A model generated the notes under the pieces. The model was given only the letters and a program-made list of their open reading frames with translations. It was not told the DNA's origin and ran no database searches. The position numbers were made by a program, and so were the translations under genes. 19,809 nucleotides of DNA from Pseudomonadota bacterium (lineage in GTDB: Bacteria; Pseudomonadota; Alphaproteobacteria; Azospirillales; Azospirillaceae), in the NCBI GenBank assembly GCA_023412175.1, contig JAEYOB010000708.1:1-19809 (forward strand). The letters run 5' to 3'. Below, piece after piece: positions 13,601 through 19,809 of this stretch. The stretch's first letter is position 1, and the number at the start of each line of letters is the position of its first letter.

Positions 13601-14641
13601 CGACATGCCGGCACCCCGCCCCTGAACGATCACCCCGTACCAGCCAAGGCCGCGGTAGGTCTCGTAGCCGGGCGTCAGCGAGAACGCGACTTGCTGGCCA
13701 TCGGATTCCAGATAATGGCCCATGGTGCGGCCGTCGGACCGAAGCCGCACCACCTCCGACAGGATGCCGCGGCCGTCCGACGCAGCGATCACCCGGTGCC
13801 GGGCATCCACCAGCAGGCAGCGGGTGTGCTCGCGCTCGCCTTCCTCCAGGCGCACCCCCTCGCCCACGGCGCGGGCCTGCGGCTCCCAGTCGAAGAAGAT
13901 GCCGAGCACGCCGATGGGCTCGCCATCGGCCTCGCCGTTGCGGCGGATGGCAGTGGCGTAGGTGGCGACCACGCGGTCGTCGAGCCGGCGGTTGCGCCCG
14001 ACGTCACCCACCGTGAACTCGCCGCCGTCGCGGGTGGCCAGCGCCTGTCGGAACCACGGCTCGTCGGTAACCAGGGCACCGAGCGCGCCGGGGTACGTGT
14101 TCGGCCGGCCGGTGGCGATCACCTCCCCCGCCTTGTTGCAGATCCACAGATCCAGATAGACGGTGTAGGATTCGAGAATGACTCCCAGCCGGTGCGAGGC
14201 ATGCCGGCGCGACGCGTCCGTCGGGTCGGCGGCGCAGTCGACCACCGCGCTGTCGGTCGCCCACCAGCGCACGTCGCAGGAGCGCTCGTAGAGGTTCCGG
14301 TCGATGATCTCGATCATGTTGAGCGACAGGTCCGCCAGCCGCTTGCCGCGCATCTCCCGCACCATGTCGGTGCCGGCGTTCATCAGGTGATCGACACGGG
14401 CGACGATCTCGCTGCGCAGGTCGCGGGTGACGACGTTGACCTGCTTGGAGATCTCCGACACCTCGTTGGCCACCACCGCGAAGCCGCGTCCCGCCTCGCC
14501 GGCCCGCGCCGCCTCGATCAGCGCGTTCATCGCAAGCATCTTGGTGCGGCGGGTGATGTCCTCGATCAGTGTGACCTTACGTGACGCCACATCGAGCACG
14601 TCGCGCGATAGGTCGAACAGCGGATTGCCACCAACGCTCAT
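13598..14641 (-). CDS. Soluble chemoreceptor-like protein: short MCP signalling tip followed by Cache-like sensor
   Basis: The 347-residue protein has no membrane segment. Residues about 20-75 match the conserved tip of methyl-accepting chemotaxis proteins ([20 protein letters not shown], then [17 protein letters not shown]), the part that contacts CheA/CheW. Residues about 115-345 look like a Cache/PAS-type sensor ([15 protein letters not shown] at 117-130, [35 protein letters not shown]). The order is the reverse of normal receptors and most of the coiled-coil and all methylation helices are missing, so it may be a cytoplasmic modulator of a chemosensory array or a non-chemotaxis sensor. 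AGAGGGG lies upstream of ATG 14641. A promoter is seen about 110-140 bp upstream. Confidence 0.85.
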   Translation of the reverse strand: MSVGGNPLFDLSRDVLDVASRKVTLIEDITRRTKMLAMNALIEAARAGEAGRGFAVVANEVSEISKQVNVVTRDLRSEIVARVDHLMNAGTDMVREMRGKRLADLSLNMIEIIDRNLYERSCDVRWWATDSAVVDCAADPTDASRRHASHRLGVILESYTVYLDLWICNKAGEVIATGRPNTYPGALGALVTDEPWFRQALATRDGGEFTVGDVGRNRRLDDRVVATYATAIRRNGEADGEPIGVLGIFFDWEPQARAVGEGVRLEEGEREHTRCLLVDARHRVIAASDGRGILSEVVRLRSDGRTMGHYLESDGQQVAFSLTPGYETYRGLGWYGVIVQGRGAGMS

Positions 14642-14750
14642 GCTCTGCCCCCTCTAAAGGACGATTTTGTGCGATGCACAATCAATTTCCGTGCCACTGC
14701 CGGGAGGGGGCCGCTGCAACCAGCAATAAAGTTGATAAGGTTTGAATTTG

Positions 14751-14779
14751 AATATACTTCCCATTCATTAACCATACAA
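14751..14779 (-). promoter_or_regulatory. Sigma70-type promoter of the chemoreceptor-like gene
   Basis: On the minus strand TTGTAT (14774-14779) is separated by 17 bp from TATATT (14751-14756), matching the consensus at 4/6 and 5/6. Transcription would start near 14744, leaving a leader of about 100 nt before ATG 14641. Confidence 0.55.
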
Positions 14780-14791
14780 ATTCTAAGAATT
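14779..14791. promoter_or_regulatory. Palindrome AATTCT-A-AGAATT at the -35 of the receptor promoter
   Basis: A perfect 6-bp-arm palindrome touches the -35 element of the chemoreceptor-like gene promoter. The position fits an operator or activator site. Confidence 0.4.
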
Positions 14792-15097
14792 ACAGCGCAC
14801 TGTATTGCCACAAACATCGGCACACCGCGCATCGCGGCGCCAGAACCTGTTCAAGCCGGGATGACCCTAGCACCGAACGGGCCGCTTCGCGCAACGCCGT
14901 TGTTTTTTATAGAGGTTCTGCGCCCGAACCTTGCGCGGGGTGCACTTTCCGTTGCCCGTTCTCTGCGCATCCCGCCACCTGCCATGCGCGCAACGCCCGA
15001 CGCGCCACACCGGCTATACCATCAGCGCAGTGTGAAGCACGGAAAGGATGTGTCACCCTTAGATCATCGGTTCAACGAACGGAAAGGAGGTGATCCA
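14792..15097. other. Intergenic / leader region of the small secreted-peptide gene
   Basis: The frame of the small peptide gene is open through this region, but codon usage and the exceptional ribosome site at 15082 argue that it is untranslated. A TATACC (15015-15020) may be a weak -10. GGAAAGGATGTGTCACCC at 15041-15058 echoes the ribosome site region 15081-15096, so the leader carries a decoy-like copy. No RNA gene was recognised. Confidence 0.4.
15082..15096 (+). promoter_or_regulatory. Full-length 15-nt Shine-Dalgarno
   Basis: GAAAGGAGGTGATCC is complementary over all 15 nt to the conserved 3' tail of 16S rRNA (GGATCACCTCCTTTC). AGGAGG (15085-15090) is 7 nt before ATG 15098. This site fixes the start and predicts very strong, or tightly ribosome-held, initiation. 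Confidence 0.85.
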
Positions 15098-15277
15098 ATG
15101 TCTCATGGAGCAACCCCGGTCATCGCCGCAGCGTTCGGGTTTGCGGTTCTGTTGACGGCAGGGATCGCCAGCGCCGACTGCTCGCCGACGCACAAGAGCG
15201 CCAGTCTCCCGCAGGCGCCGACGACCGACACGGTCGCCAAGCCCCCCGTTTCCACTCCGGGTGGCACCCGCGGCTGA
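15098..15277 (+). CDS. Small secreted peptide (59 aa, signal peptide)
   Basis: The product has a typical Sec signal peptide: short N region, hydrophobic core AAAFGFAVLLTAGIA (11-25) and a likely cleavage after ASA (27). The mature peptide is about 32 residues (DCSPTHKSASLPQAP, then TTDTVAKPPVSTPGGTRG): one Cys, rich in Thr, Ser and Pro, no acidic cluster. It is not a lipoprotein because Asp precedes the Cys. The start is fixed by the 15-nt Shine-Dalgarno. An intrinsic terminator follows 21 bp after the stop, so it is a monocistronic unit. The family is not recognised. It could be a periplasmic or exported small protein of unknown function. Confidence 0.75.
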   Translation: MSHGATPVIAAAFGFAVLLTAGIASADCSPTHKSASLPQAPTTDTVAKPPVSTPGGTRG

Positions 15278-15298
15278 CGACCGGTCGCACCATGCATG

Positions 15299-15330
15299 AC
15301 GGGCCGTTCCGCAAGGGACGGCCCGTTTTC
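15299..15330 (+). terminator. Intrinsic terminator with GCAA tetraloop
   Basis: ACGGGCCGTTCC (15299-15310) pairs with GGGACGGCCCGT (15315-15326), one wobble pair, closed by the stable GNRA loop GCAA and followed by TTTTCCTTGTT. It ends the small secreted-peptide transcript. Confidence 0.9.
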
Positions 15331-15477
15331 CTTGTTCCCCTCCGGTCCCGCACCATCCATGCAATCCCCTCAACGCTTTGCTGCGCAAAACGGGTATCGA
15401 CCTGGAGCCGCCTGCCCAATAGCGTGATGCACACCTGATATGGCGTCCATACATCACGTACACGTTGGGAGAACGCC

Positions 15478-16554
15478 GTGCTCCGCACGCTGAGCCGCGC
15501 CTGTAACACCAAGCGCGCCGTTGCCATTGCCTTCACCGCCGCGCTGGCACTCGCCGGGGGTACGCTGTTCCAGGTCGTGGATCTGCCCGCAGCATGGCTG
15601 ACCGGCGCCATGGTGATCGTGGCTGCCGGCGCCATGGCACGGATTCCCGTTCACGTGCCGTCCCCGGTCGGGACCGGCGCGTTCCTGCTGCTCGGCATTT
15701 CCATGGGCGCCGGTGTGACGCCGGAGACGCTGTGGCAGATGGCGGCTTGGCCGCTCAGCATGCTGCTGCTGGCCGTTTCGGTGCTGGCGTGCATCGCCGT
15801 CTGCTCGCTTTGGCTGGAGCGCGTGCACCGCTGGGACCGGGCGACCGCGCGTTTCGCCTCCATTCCCGGCGCGCTCGGCGCGGTGCTCGTCATGGCCGCC
15901 GAGAGCCACGCCAACCTGCCGCGGGTTGCACTGGCACAGAGCCTACGGCTGTTCACGCTGGTGGCTGCGATGCCCTGGATTTTGCAATGGCTCCCGGCCC
16001 CGCCCTCGCCGGCCAGCGCCGTCACGGCGTCGAACAGCCCCGTGGAGGTCGCACTGCTGCTGGCTGCCAGCGGATTGGTGGCGGCGCTGTTCCACCGCCT
16101 GCGCTTCCCCGGCGGCGTGCTCATGGGAGCCATGCTGACGAGCGCGGCGCTGCACGCCACCAGCGTCGTCGAGGGCGCCTTGCCGGTACCGGTGCAGGCC
16201 GCCGGATTCGTCGCCATCGGCGCGGTGATCGGCAGCCGTTTCGCCGGGGTGACCTTAGCCTCGCTGCTCGCATCGCTGCGCCCGGCGCTGGAAAGCGTGG
16301 GATTGGCGCTGGTGGTGTCCGCTGTGTGCGCCGTGGGAGCCTCGCTGTGGCTGGGATTGCCGGTCGGCCAGCTCTGGCTGGCCTACGCCCCCGGCGGGAT
16401 CGAAGCCATGTCCATCGTCGCCTTCGTGCTCGGCTTCGACGTGGCCTTCGTGAGCATCCACCATGTTGCGCGCTTTGCCGGAATCGGCCTGCTGGTGCCA
16501 TGGTGGCAGACGCGGTGGCGCACTACCGAACCCTGCCGGTCACCGGCCGAATGA
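15478..16554 (+). CDS. AbrB-family (PF05145-like) integral membrane protein
   Basis: The 358-residue protein is almost entirely hydrophobic with about 9-11 predicted membrane helices. The two halves resemble each other (e.g. LPAAWLTGAM near 36 and FPGGVLMGAM near 208; IPVHVPSPVGTGAFLLLGISMGAGVTPE and LPVPVQAAGFVAIGAVIGSRFAGVT), the internal duplication known for AbrB/'ammonia monooxygenase' family membrane proteins. YAPGGIEAMSIVAFVLGFDVAFVSIHHVAR near the C terminus is the most conserved family stretch. Function is unproven in most bacteria; transport has been suggested. The GTG start at 15478 has GGGAGA 5 nt upstream. No partner gene is adjacent: the terminator of the secreted peptide precedes it and tRNA-Leu on the other strand follows. 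Confidence 0.9.
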   Translation: MLRTLSRACNTKRAVAIAFTAALALAGGTLFQVVDLPAAWLTGAMVIVAAGAMARIPVHVPSPVGTGAFLLLGISMGAGVTPETLWQMAAWPLSMLLLAVSVLACIAVCSLWLERVHRWDRATARFASIPGALGAVLVMAAESHANLPRVALAQSLRLFTLVAAMPWILQWLPAPPSPASAVTASNSPVEVALLLAASGLVAALFHRLRFPGGVLMGAMLTSAALHATSVVEGALPVPVQAAGFVAIGAVIGSRFAGVTLASLLASLRPALESVGLALVVSAVCAVGASLWLGLPVGQLWLAYAPGGIEAMSIVAFVLGFDVAFVSIHHVARFAGIGLLVPWWQTRWRTTEPCRSPAE

Positions 16555-16592
16555 TTCACGGAGCCGTTCGATAACATATTGATTTCATTCGC

Positions 16593-16678
16593 TGGTACGG
16601 GCGGAGGGACTCGAACCCTCACATCGTTTCCGACTACGGATTTTAAGTCCGTTGCGTCTACCATTCCGCCACGCCCGC
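16593..16678 (-). tRNA. tRNA-Leu, anticodon TAA
   Basis: On the minus strand the acceptor stem GCGGGCG (16672-16678) pairs with CGCCCGT (16597-16603). The anticodon stem ACGGA/TCCGT encloses the loop CTTAAAA, giving anticodon TAA. There is a long class II variable arm and a T arm GAGGG-TTCGAGT-CCCTC. Discriminator A and an encoded CCA (16593-16595) complete the 3' end. It decodes the UUA/UUG leucine codons, which are rare in GC-rich genomes. Confidence 0.95.
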
Positions 16679-16783
16679 GCCACGCGCAACGGTTGAATAG
16701 CCACTTGCATCGGGCGGGTCAAGGCCCGTGGACAGCGGCGAATTCCCACCTATTCTGTTCGAAGGTGCAACAGGAGACGCGTG

Positions 16784-16951
16784 ATGAACGAGAGCCAGTG
16801 GATGGCGCTTGTGGGACTGCTGATGGTGGCGGTGCTGGTGGTGCCGGGTGCGCTGCGGAGCAATCGCCGCACGTGGCTTCCCTATGCGGCGGTGTGGCTC
16901 GCCATCGTCGTGGCCCTGGTCTTCGCCTACACGGCGTTCGGCCCGCTCTGA
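16784..16951 (+). CDS. Small two-helix membrane protein (55 aa)
   Basis: MNESQWMALVGLLMVAVLVV starts with a hydrophobic helix (7-22), then a basic turn (LRSNRRTW) and a second helix (LPYAAVWLAIVVALVFAYTAF, 32-52). AGGAG (16772-16776) lies 7 nt before ATG 16784, and G/C third positions support coding. It converges on the 83-residue membrane-protein gene, with 11 bp between stops. No family is recognised. Confidence 0.7.
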   Translation: MNESQWMALVGLLMVAVLVVPGALRSNRRTWLPYAAVWLAIVVALVFAYTAFGPL

Positions 16952-16962
16952 GCCGAACCGCC

Positions 16963-17214
16963 CTAATCGTCGCGGTAGGATTCCCAGCCGATGGACATGA
17001 TGCCGATGCCCATGGCGACGCTTCCGAAGGTGATCATCAGGCTGGCGAACAGCAGGAAACCAGCGACGAATCCGTTCTCGCTGGCCAACATCAGCGTCCG
17101 CAGGTTCGCGACATCGCACAGCAACAGGCCGATCCCCAGTACGATGGCGCCGACCATTCCCGAAACCAAATGATTCAGCAGGAAGAAGACGGCCTCTTTC
17201 TCGAAGGGCTTCAT
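16963..17214 (-). CDS. Small membrane protein (83 aa)
   Basis: The protein has a short charged N terminus (MKPFEKEA), two or three hydrophobic segments (VFFLLNHLVSGMVGAIVLGIGLLL and NGFVAGFLLFASLMITFGSVAMGIGIMSI) and a charged tail (GWESYRDD). It is an inner-membrane protein of unknown role. The ribosome site is weak (GGTCGTG). It lies downstream of the CinA-like gene on the same strand, separated by a hairpin, and may share its transcript. Confidence 0.7.
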   Translation of the reverse strand: MKPFEKEAVFFLLNHLVSGMVGAIVLGIGLLLCDVANLRTLMLASENGFVAGFLLFASLMITFGSVAMGIGIMSIGWESYRDD

Positions 17215-17224
17215 AGCACGACCA

Positions 17225-17263
17225 CCGGATTGTTCACTGACTTATCGAAGTAAGAACAACCGG
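17225..17263. repeat. Imperfect hairpin between the CinA-like gene and the 83-aa gene
   Basis: CCGG-A-TTGTTC (17225-17235) pairs with GAACAACCGG (17254-17263), one bulged A, with an inner ACTT/AAGT stem closed by ATCG (17240-17251). No U tract follows on the minus strand, so it may be a processing or attenuation structure rather than a full terminator. Confidence 0.5.
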
Positions 17264-17300
17264 GGCGACAACAACTCGTCACTCCGAAATAGGCTAAAGG

Positions 17301-18071
17301 CTATCCCTTCGATCCGACTGTGACGGCCGGCGTACCGCCCAACCGGCGGACGATGCCCACCAGCTCTTCCGTCGCCTGCTCCAGCACCGTCTCTTCGGTG
17401 CCGCGCAGCACCAGCGAAACACCGAAGTCGCCACGCCGGAAATACGGGTAGCTGCCGATCTCCAGCATCGCATAGCGCTCCTGCAACGCTCCCAGGTCGG
17501 CAGCCAGCGCCCCCTCGGCCAGGGCGCAGCTCACCGTGCGGGCGTGGATCGGCGCGCCCCCTTTCAAGCGCGGGAGAATCCCGTCCAGCATCGCCTGCAT
17601 GATGTTGGGCACACCGGCCATGACGAAGACATTGCCGAGGCGGAAGCCGGGCGCGGCGCTGATCGGGTTGTCGATCAACTCGGCCCCGGCGGGGATGTTC
17701 GCCATGCGCAGCCGGGCTTCGTTGAGCTTCGCCGGGTCGCCGTAGTGCCGCTCCAGCCGCACCACCGCCTCCGGATTCCGTTCGAGCGCCACGCCGAAGG
17801 CCCTGGCGACGCACTCCGACGTGATGTCGTCGTGCGTCGGTCCGATGCCGCCGGTGGTAAAGACATAGGTGAAGCGGGTCCGCAGCGCGTTCACCGCGGC
17901 AACGATCTCCTCCTCGATATCGGGCACGACCCGCGCCTCGCGCATGCGGATGCCCAGTTCGCCGAGCTTCTCCGCGATGTGAGGCAGATTGGCGTCCTTG
18001 GTGCGGCCGGAGAGGATCTCGTTGCCGATGATAAGCACGGCGGCGGTGGGAAGCGGGTCGTTGGCGGTCAT
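17301..18071 (-). CDS. CinA N-terminal / molybdopterin-binding (MoCF) domain protein
   Basis: The 256-residue protein of the COG1058 type has the MoaB/Mog-like binding motifs GNEILSGRTKD (16-26) and TTGGIGPTHDD (72-82), then a smaller C-terminal alpha/beta part (about 175-250) as in CinA proteins. The nicotinamide-nucleotide amidase (PncC) domain found at the C terminus of full CinA is absent, as in many alphaproteobacteria that carry it separately. Characterised relatives hydrolyse ADP-ribose or related pyrophosphates; this one's substrate is unproven. The start ATG at 18071 follows directly on a 4-codon mini-frame (ATG CCC GAG CCA TGA) that overlaps it. An AGGAGG lies 24 nt upstream of the ATG, too far to serve it directly. 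Confidence 0.92.
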   Translation of the reverse strand: MTANDPLPTAAVLIIGNEILSGRTKDANLPHIAEKLGELGIRMREARVVPDIEEEIVAAVNALRTRFTYVFTTGGIGPTHDDITSECVARAFGVALERNPEAVVRLERHYGDPAKLNEARLRMANIPAGAELIDNPISAAPGFRLGNVFVMAGVPNIMQAMLDGILPRLKGGAPIHARTVSCALAEGALAADLGALQERYAMLEIGSYPYFRRGDFGVSLVLRGTEETVLEQATEELVGIVRRLGGTPAVTVGSKG

Positions 18072-18184
18072 GGCTCGGGCATCGGTGGGAAGGCACCTCC
18101 TACATTAGCGCACGCGGGACATTGTCAAGCCCAAGCCCCCGCCGTGGGAGGAGGCGGTTCCACGGCGCGGGAGATTGGATTCGC

Positions 18185-18958
18185 TCACCCCTCCACGATC
18201 ACGCTCACCGAGCCCAGCCCAGGGAACGTGGCTGTTGCCGAGACGCCGTGCTTGGCGAAAATGGTGCCGCAGGTGGAGCCGGTGGTGACGATCTGCCCGA
18301 CGGCGATGCCGCCCAGCGTGCGCGCACCGATGTTCGCCAGCCACACCAGCATGCGCAACGGATCGCCCGCCGTGTTGCCGCCGATCCCCTCGTGCGCCAC
18401 GGCGCCGTCGATCTCCAGCCGCACCGGCTGGGTCACCGGCGTGAAGGCGCGCCAGTCCCGCCGGCCACCGCCGACGATCAGCGCGCCATGGTTCATGTGG
18501 TCGGCGCTGTGCGACAGCGGATCGGTCCCGCCGAACGCCGTGAAGCGTGTGTCGACGATCTCGATGACAGGGTGGATCGAGCCGATGGCCGCGTACACCT
18601 CCTCCTCGCCATAGGGCGTGTCGCGGGGCGGCAGCGAGCGGTCGAAGCGGTAGGCGACCTCCGCTTCCAACCCGACGATGTTCAGCGCGTCGGCGGGCAG
18701 CACCGCCGGCCCCGGCCACACCGTGCCGGCATGAATCGGGCCGCGGAACGGCTCGGCCTCGGGCGTGCGGGCACCGACCTTCCATGCGAGCAGCGGGCCG
18801 CATTGCCGGGCCACCGCATCCTGCACCGCATAGGCCTCCGCCTCGCTGCGCGGGCGGGCGTGCTCGGGCAGCGCCTCCAGCCGGGAGCGCGTTCGCCGCG
18901 CGGTCAGCAGCAGTTCCGCCGCCGCGGCAACACGGGCCTCGTCGATGGTGCCGGTCAT
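18185..18958 (-). CDS. 2-keto-4-pentenoate hydratase-like protein (MhpD/FAH superfamily)
   Basis: The 257-residue protein is full length for the MhpD/DmpE/HpcG hydratase group, which adds water to 2-hydroxypenta-2,4-dienoate in aromatic meta-cleavage pathways. K60 sits in LLAWKVGA, a conserved active-site region. GLEAEVAY gives metal ligands E98/E100, and IHPVIEIVDTRF gives E133, matching the E-x-E...E arrangement. HMNHGALIVGG and ITF-like GSTCGTIFAKHG are further family landmarks. GAGGGAGGG lies shortly before ATG 18958. No other meta-cleavage gene is adjacent, so it may act on another 2-keto acid or serve a pathway encoded elsewhere. Confidence 0.9.
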   Translation of the reverse strand: MTGTIDEARVAAAAELLLTARRTRSRLEALPEHARPRSEAEAYAVQDAVARQCGPLLAWKVGARTPEAEPFRGPIHAGTVWPGPAVLPADALNIVGLEAEVAYRFDRSLPPRDTPYGEEEVYAAIGSIHPVIEIVDTRFTAFGGTDPLSHSADHMNHGALIVGGGRRDWRAFTPVTQPVRLEIDGAVAHEGIGGNTAGDPLRMLVWLANIGARTLGGIAVGQIVTTGSTCGTIFAKHGVSATATFPGLGSVSVIVEG

Positions 18959-19147
18959 GCTCGTTTCCCTCCCTCATGCCGTTGCGCCGCCGCAGGGCTG
19001 CCGCGCGTCGGCGCACAGCATAGGGAAGGCCGGCGGCGCTTGCCTTGCAAAAACGGCGGACCTATCGTGTCGCGCCCGGAGACGGGGGCAAGGACGAAGG
19101 ACCATCCCCAAGGTTGAAGCAAAGCGGGTAACAGCGGGAAAGCAGGC

Positions 19148-19651
19148 ATGATCGTCGTCGTCATGGGCGTGTCCGGCTGCGGCAAGAGCACCATCGGTCA
19201 GTTGCTGGCGCAGCGCCTTGGCTGCCCGTTCAGCGACGCCGACGCCTTCCACCCACCCGCAAACATCGAGAAGATGAGCCGCGGCGTGCCGCTTTGCGAC
19301 GAGGACCGCTGGCCCTGGCTGCGCGCCATCCGCGCCGCCATCGACGATTCCATCGCGCGCGGCGAGGATCATGTGCTGGCCTGCTCGGCCCTCAAGGACG
19401 TTTATCGCCAAGTGCTGTCGCCGGCCGGCGACGTCACCTTCGTCCACCTTACAGGCGACCCGGCGCTGATCCGGGAGCGGCTGGCGGCCCGCACCGGCCA
19501 TTTCTTCAATCCGGCGCTGTTGCAGACCCAGCTCGACACGCTGGAGCTGCCGGCCGGCGCCATCGCCGTGGACATCGCGCTGGGTCCCGACCGCATCATC
19601 GAGGAACTGATGCGGGCGTTGCGCCCGCACCACAGGGAGAACACGCCATGA
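19148..19651 (+). CDS. gntK: Gluconokinase
   Basis: The 167-residue thermoresistant-type gluconokinase phosphorylates D-gluconate to 6-phosphogluconate. Walker A is GVSGCGKST (7-15); then SDADAFHPPANIEKMSRGVPLCDEDR (29-54), the substrate region; ACSALKDVYR (78-87); and VHLTGDPALIRERLAAR with GHFFNPALLQTQLDTLE, the lid and base-binding parts. The length is normal. AGCAGGC lies just before ATG 19148. Its stop overlaps the ATG of the 6-phosphogluconate dehydrogenase gene (ATGA), so the two steps of gluconate entry into the pentose-phosphate route are coupled. Confidence 0.95.
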   Translation: MIVVVMGVSGCGKSTIGQLLAQRLGCPFSDADAFHPPANIEKMSRGVPLCDEDRWPWLRAIRAAIDDSIARGEDHVLACSALKDVYRQVLSPAGDVTFVHLTGDPALIRERLAARTGHFFNPALLQTQLDTLELPAGAIAVDIALGPDRIIEELMRALRPHHRENTP

Positions 19652-19809
19652 AGCAGGCGGATATGGGAGTGGTCGGGCTTGGGGTGATGGGCCGCAATCT
19701 GGCTGCCAACCTCGCCGACCACGGAACCTCGGTCGCCGGTTACGACCTGGACGCCGGACGGCGCGCCGCGTTCGCCGCGCAGGCGGCGTCGGCCGGGGCG
19801 GGCGCCGCG
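19648..19809 (+). CDS. gnd: 6-phosphogluconate dehydrogenase, N-terminal part (3' truncated by window)
   Basis: The 54 visible residues begin MKQADMGVVGLGVMGRNLAA, the N-terminal Rossmann motif GLGVMGRNLAANLADHG that is nearly diagnostic for NADP-dependent 6-phosphogluconate dehydrogenases, followed by VAGYDLD, where the cofactor ribose/phosphate is recognised. GGGAG lies 9 nt before ATG 19648. The 4-bp overlap with gntK supports the operon and the identification. The frame is open to the window edge. Confidence 0.88.
   Translation, partial: MKQADMGVVGLGVMGRNLAANLADHGTSVAGYDLDAGRRAAFAAQAASAGAGAA

Noticed and set aside
13460-14584. 374-residue plus-strand frame
   Set aside because: Antisense shadow of the chemoreceptor-like gene; no ribosome site and no recognisable domain.
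15594-16574. 326-residue plus-strand frame overlapping the AbrB gene
   Set aside because: Frame-shifted shadow, Arg/Ala/Gly-rich; the AbrB frame has membrane helices and family motifs.
16593-16678. tRNA-Leu as an attachment site of an integrated element
   Set aside because: No integrase gene and no repeated tRNA 3' end were found in the flanking sequence.
17242-18096. 284-residue minus-strand frame with AGGAGG near its GTG start
   Set aside because: It overlaps the CinA-like gene in another frame and is Arg/Gly-rich low-complexity sequence without motifs, despite the attractive ribosome site.

Overview
The window is GC-rich DNA from an alphaproteobacterium. Gene content suggests the Rhodospirillales/Azospirillaceae (Azospirillum-like): a multi-domain c-di-GMP protein with four CBS domains, a soluble Cache chemoreceptor, a GT41/SPINDLY-type glycosyltransferase and an FkbM methyltransferase. 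The organism is inferred from gene style, not from a marker gene. The only RNA gene found is a tRNA-Leu(TAA). No insertion sequence, transposase, integrase or CRISPR array was seen.

Left part (1-8199), surface-glycan / glycoprotein region. The window opens inside a Ser/Thr-rich protein built of octapeptides, which are grouped seven at a time into an exact 168-bp (56-residue) higher-order period. A strong hairpin terminator follows. Next come a TPR + O-GlcNAc-transferase-like protein (GT41), a DUF616/TOD1-like glycosyltransferase with an extra C-terminal domain, a convergent FkbM methyltransferase, a NodZ/FUT8-like GT-B transferase and a compact asparagine-synthetase-like amidotransferase. Together they look like a locus that builds or decorates a surface glycan. 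The first gene may encode its protein acceptor (inference). Between the FkbM gene and the NodZ-like gene lies a non-coding stretch of about 390 bp with an AT-rich core and two perfect DnaA boxes 26 bp apart.

Middle part (8200-14832), housekeeping and signalling. It holds a RidA-family deaminase, an unrecognised 132-residue basic protein, a bidirectional terminator, a CBS4-PAS-GGDEF-EAL protein, a cupin translationally coupled to a dipeptide (L-Ala-D/L-Glu type) epimerase, and a soluble receptor with a short chemoreceptor signalling tip at its N terminus and a Cache-like sensor at its C terminus. The receptor has a recognisable promoter with a palindrome against its -35.

Right part (14833-19809). 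It holds a tiny secreted peptide gene with a 15-nt Shine-Dalgarno fully complementary to the 16S tail and its own terminator, an AbrB-family membrane protein, tRNA-Leu, two small convergent membrane-protein genes, a stand-alone CinA/MoaB-like domain protein, a 2-keto-4-pentenoate hydratase-like enzyme, and the start of a gluconate operon (gluconokinase overlapping a truncated 6-phosphogluconate dehydrogenase gene). Most gene boundaries are supported by ribosome binding sites, overlaps and terminators noted below.
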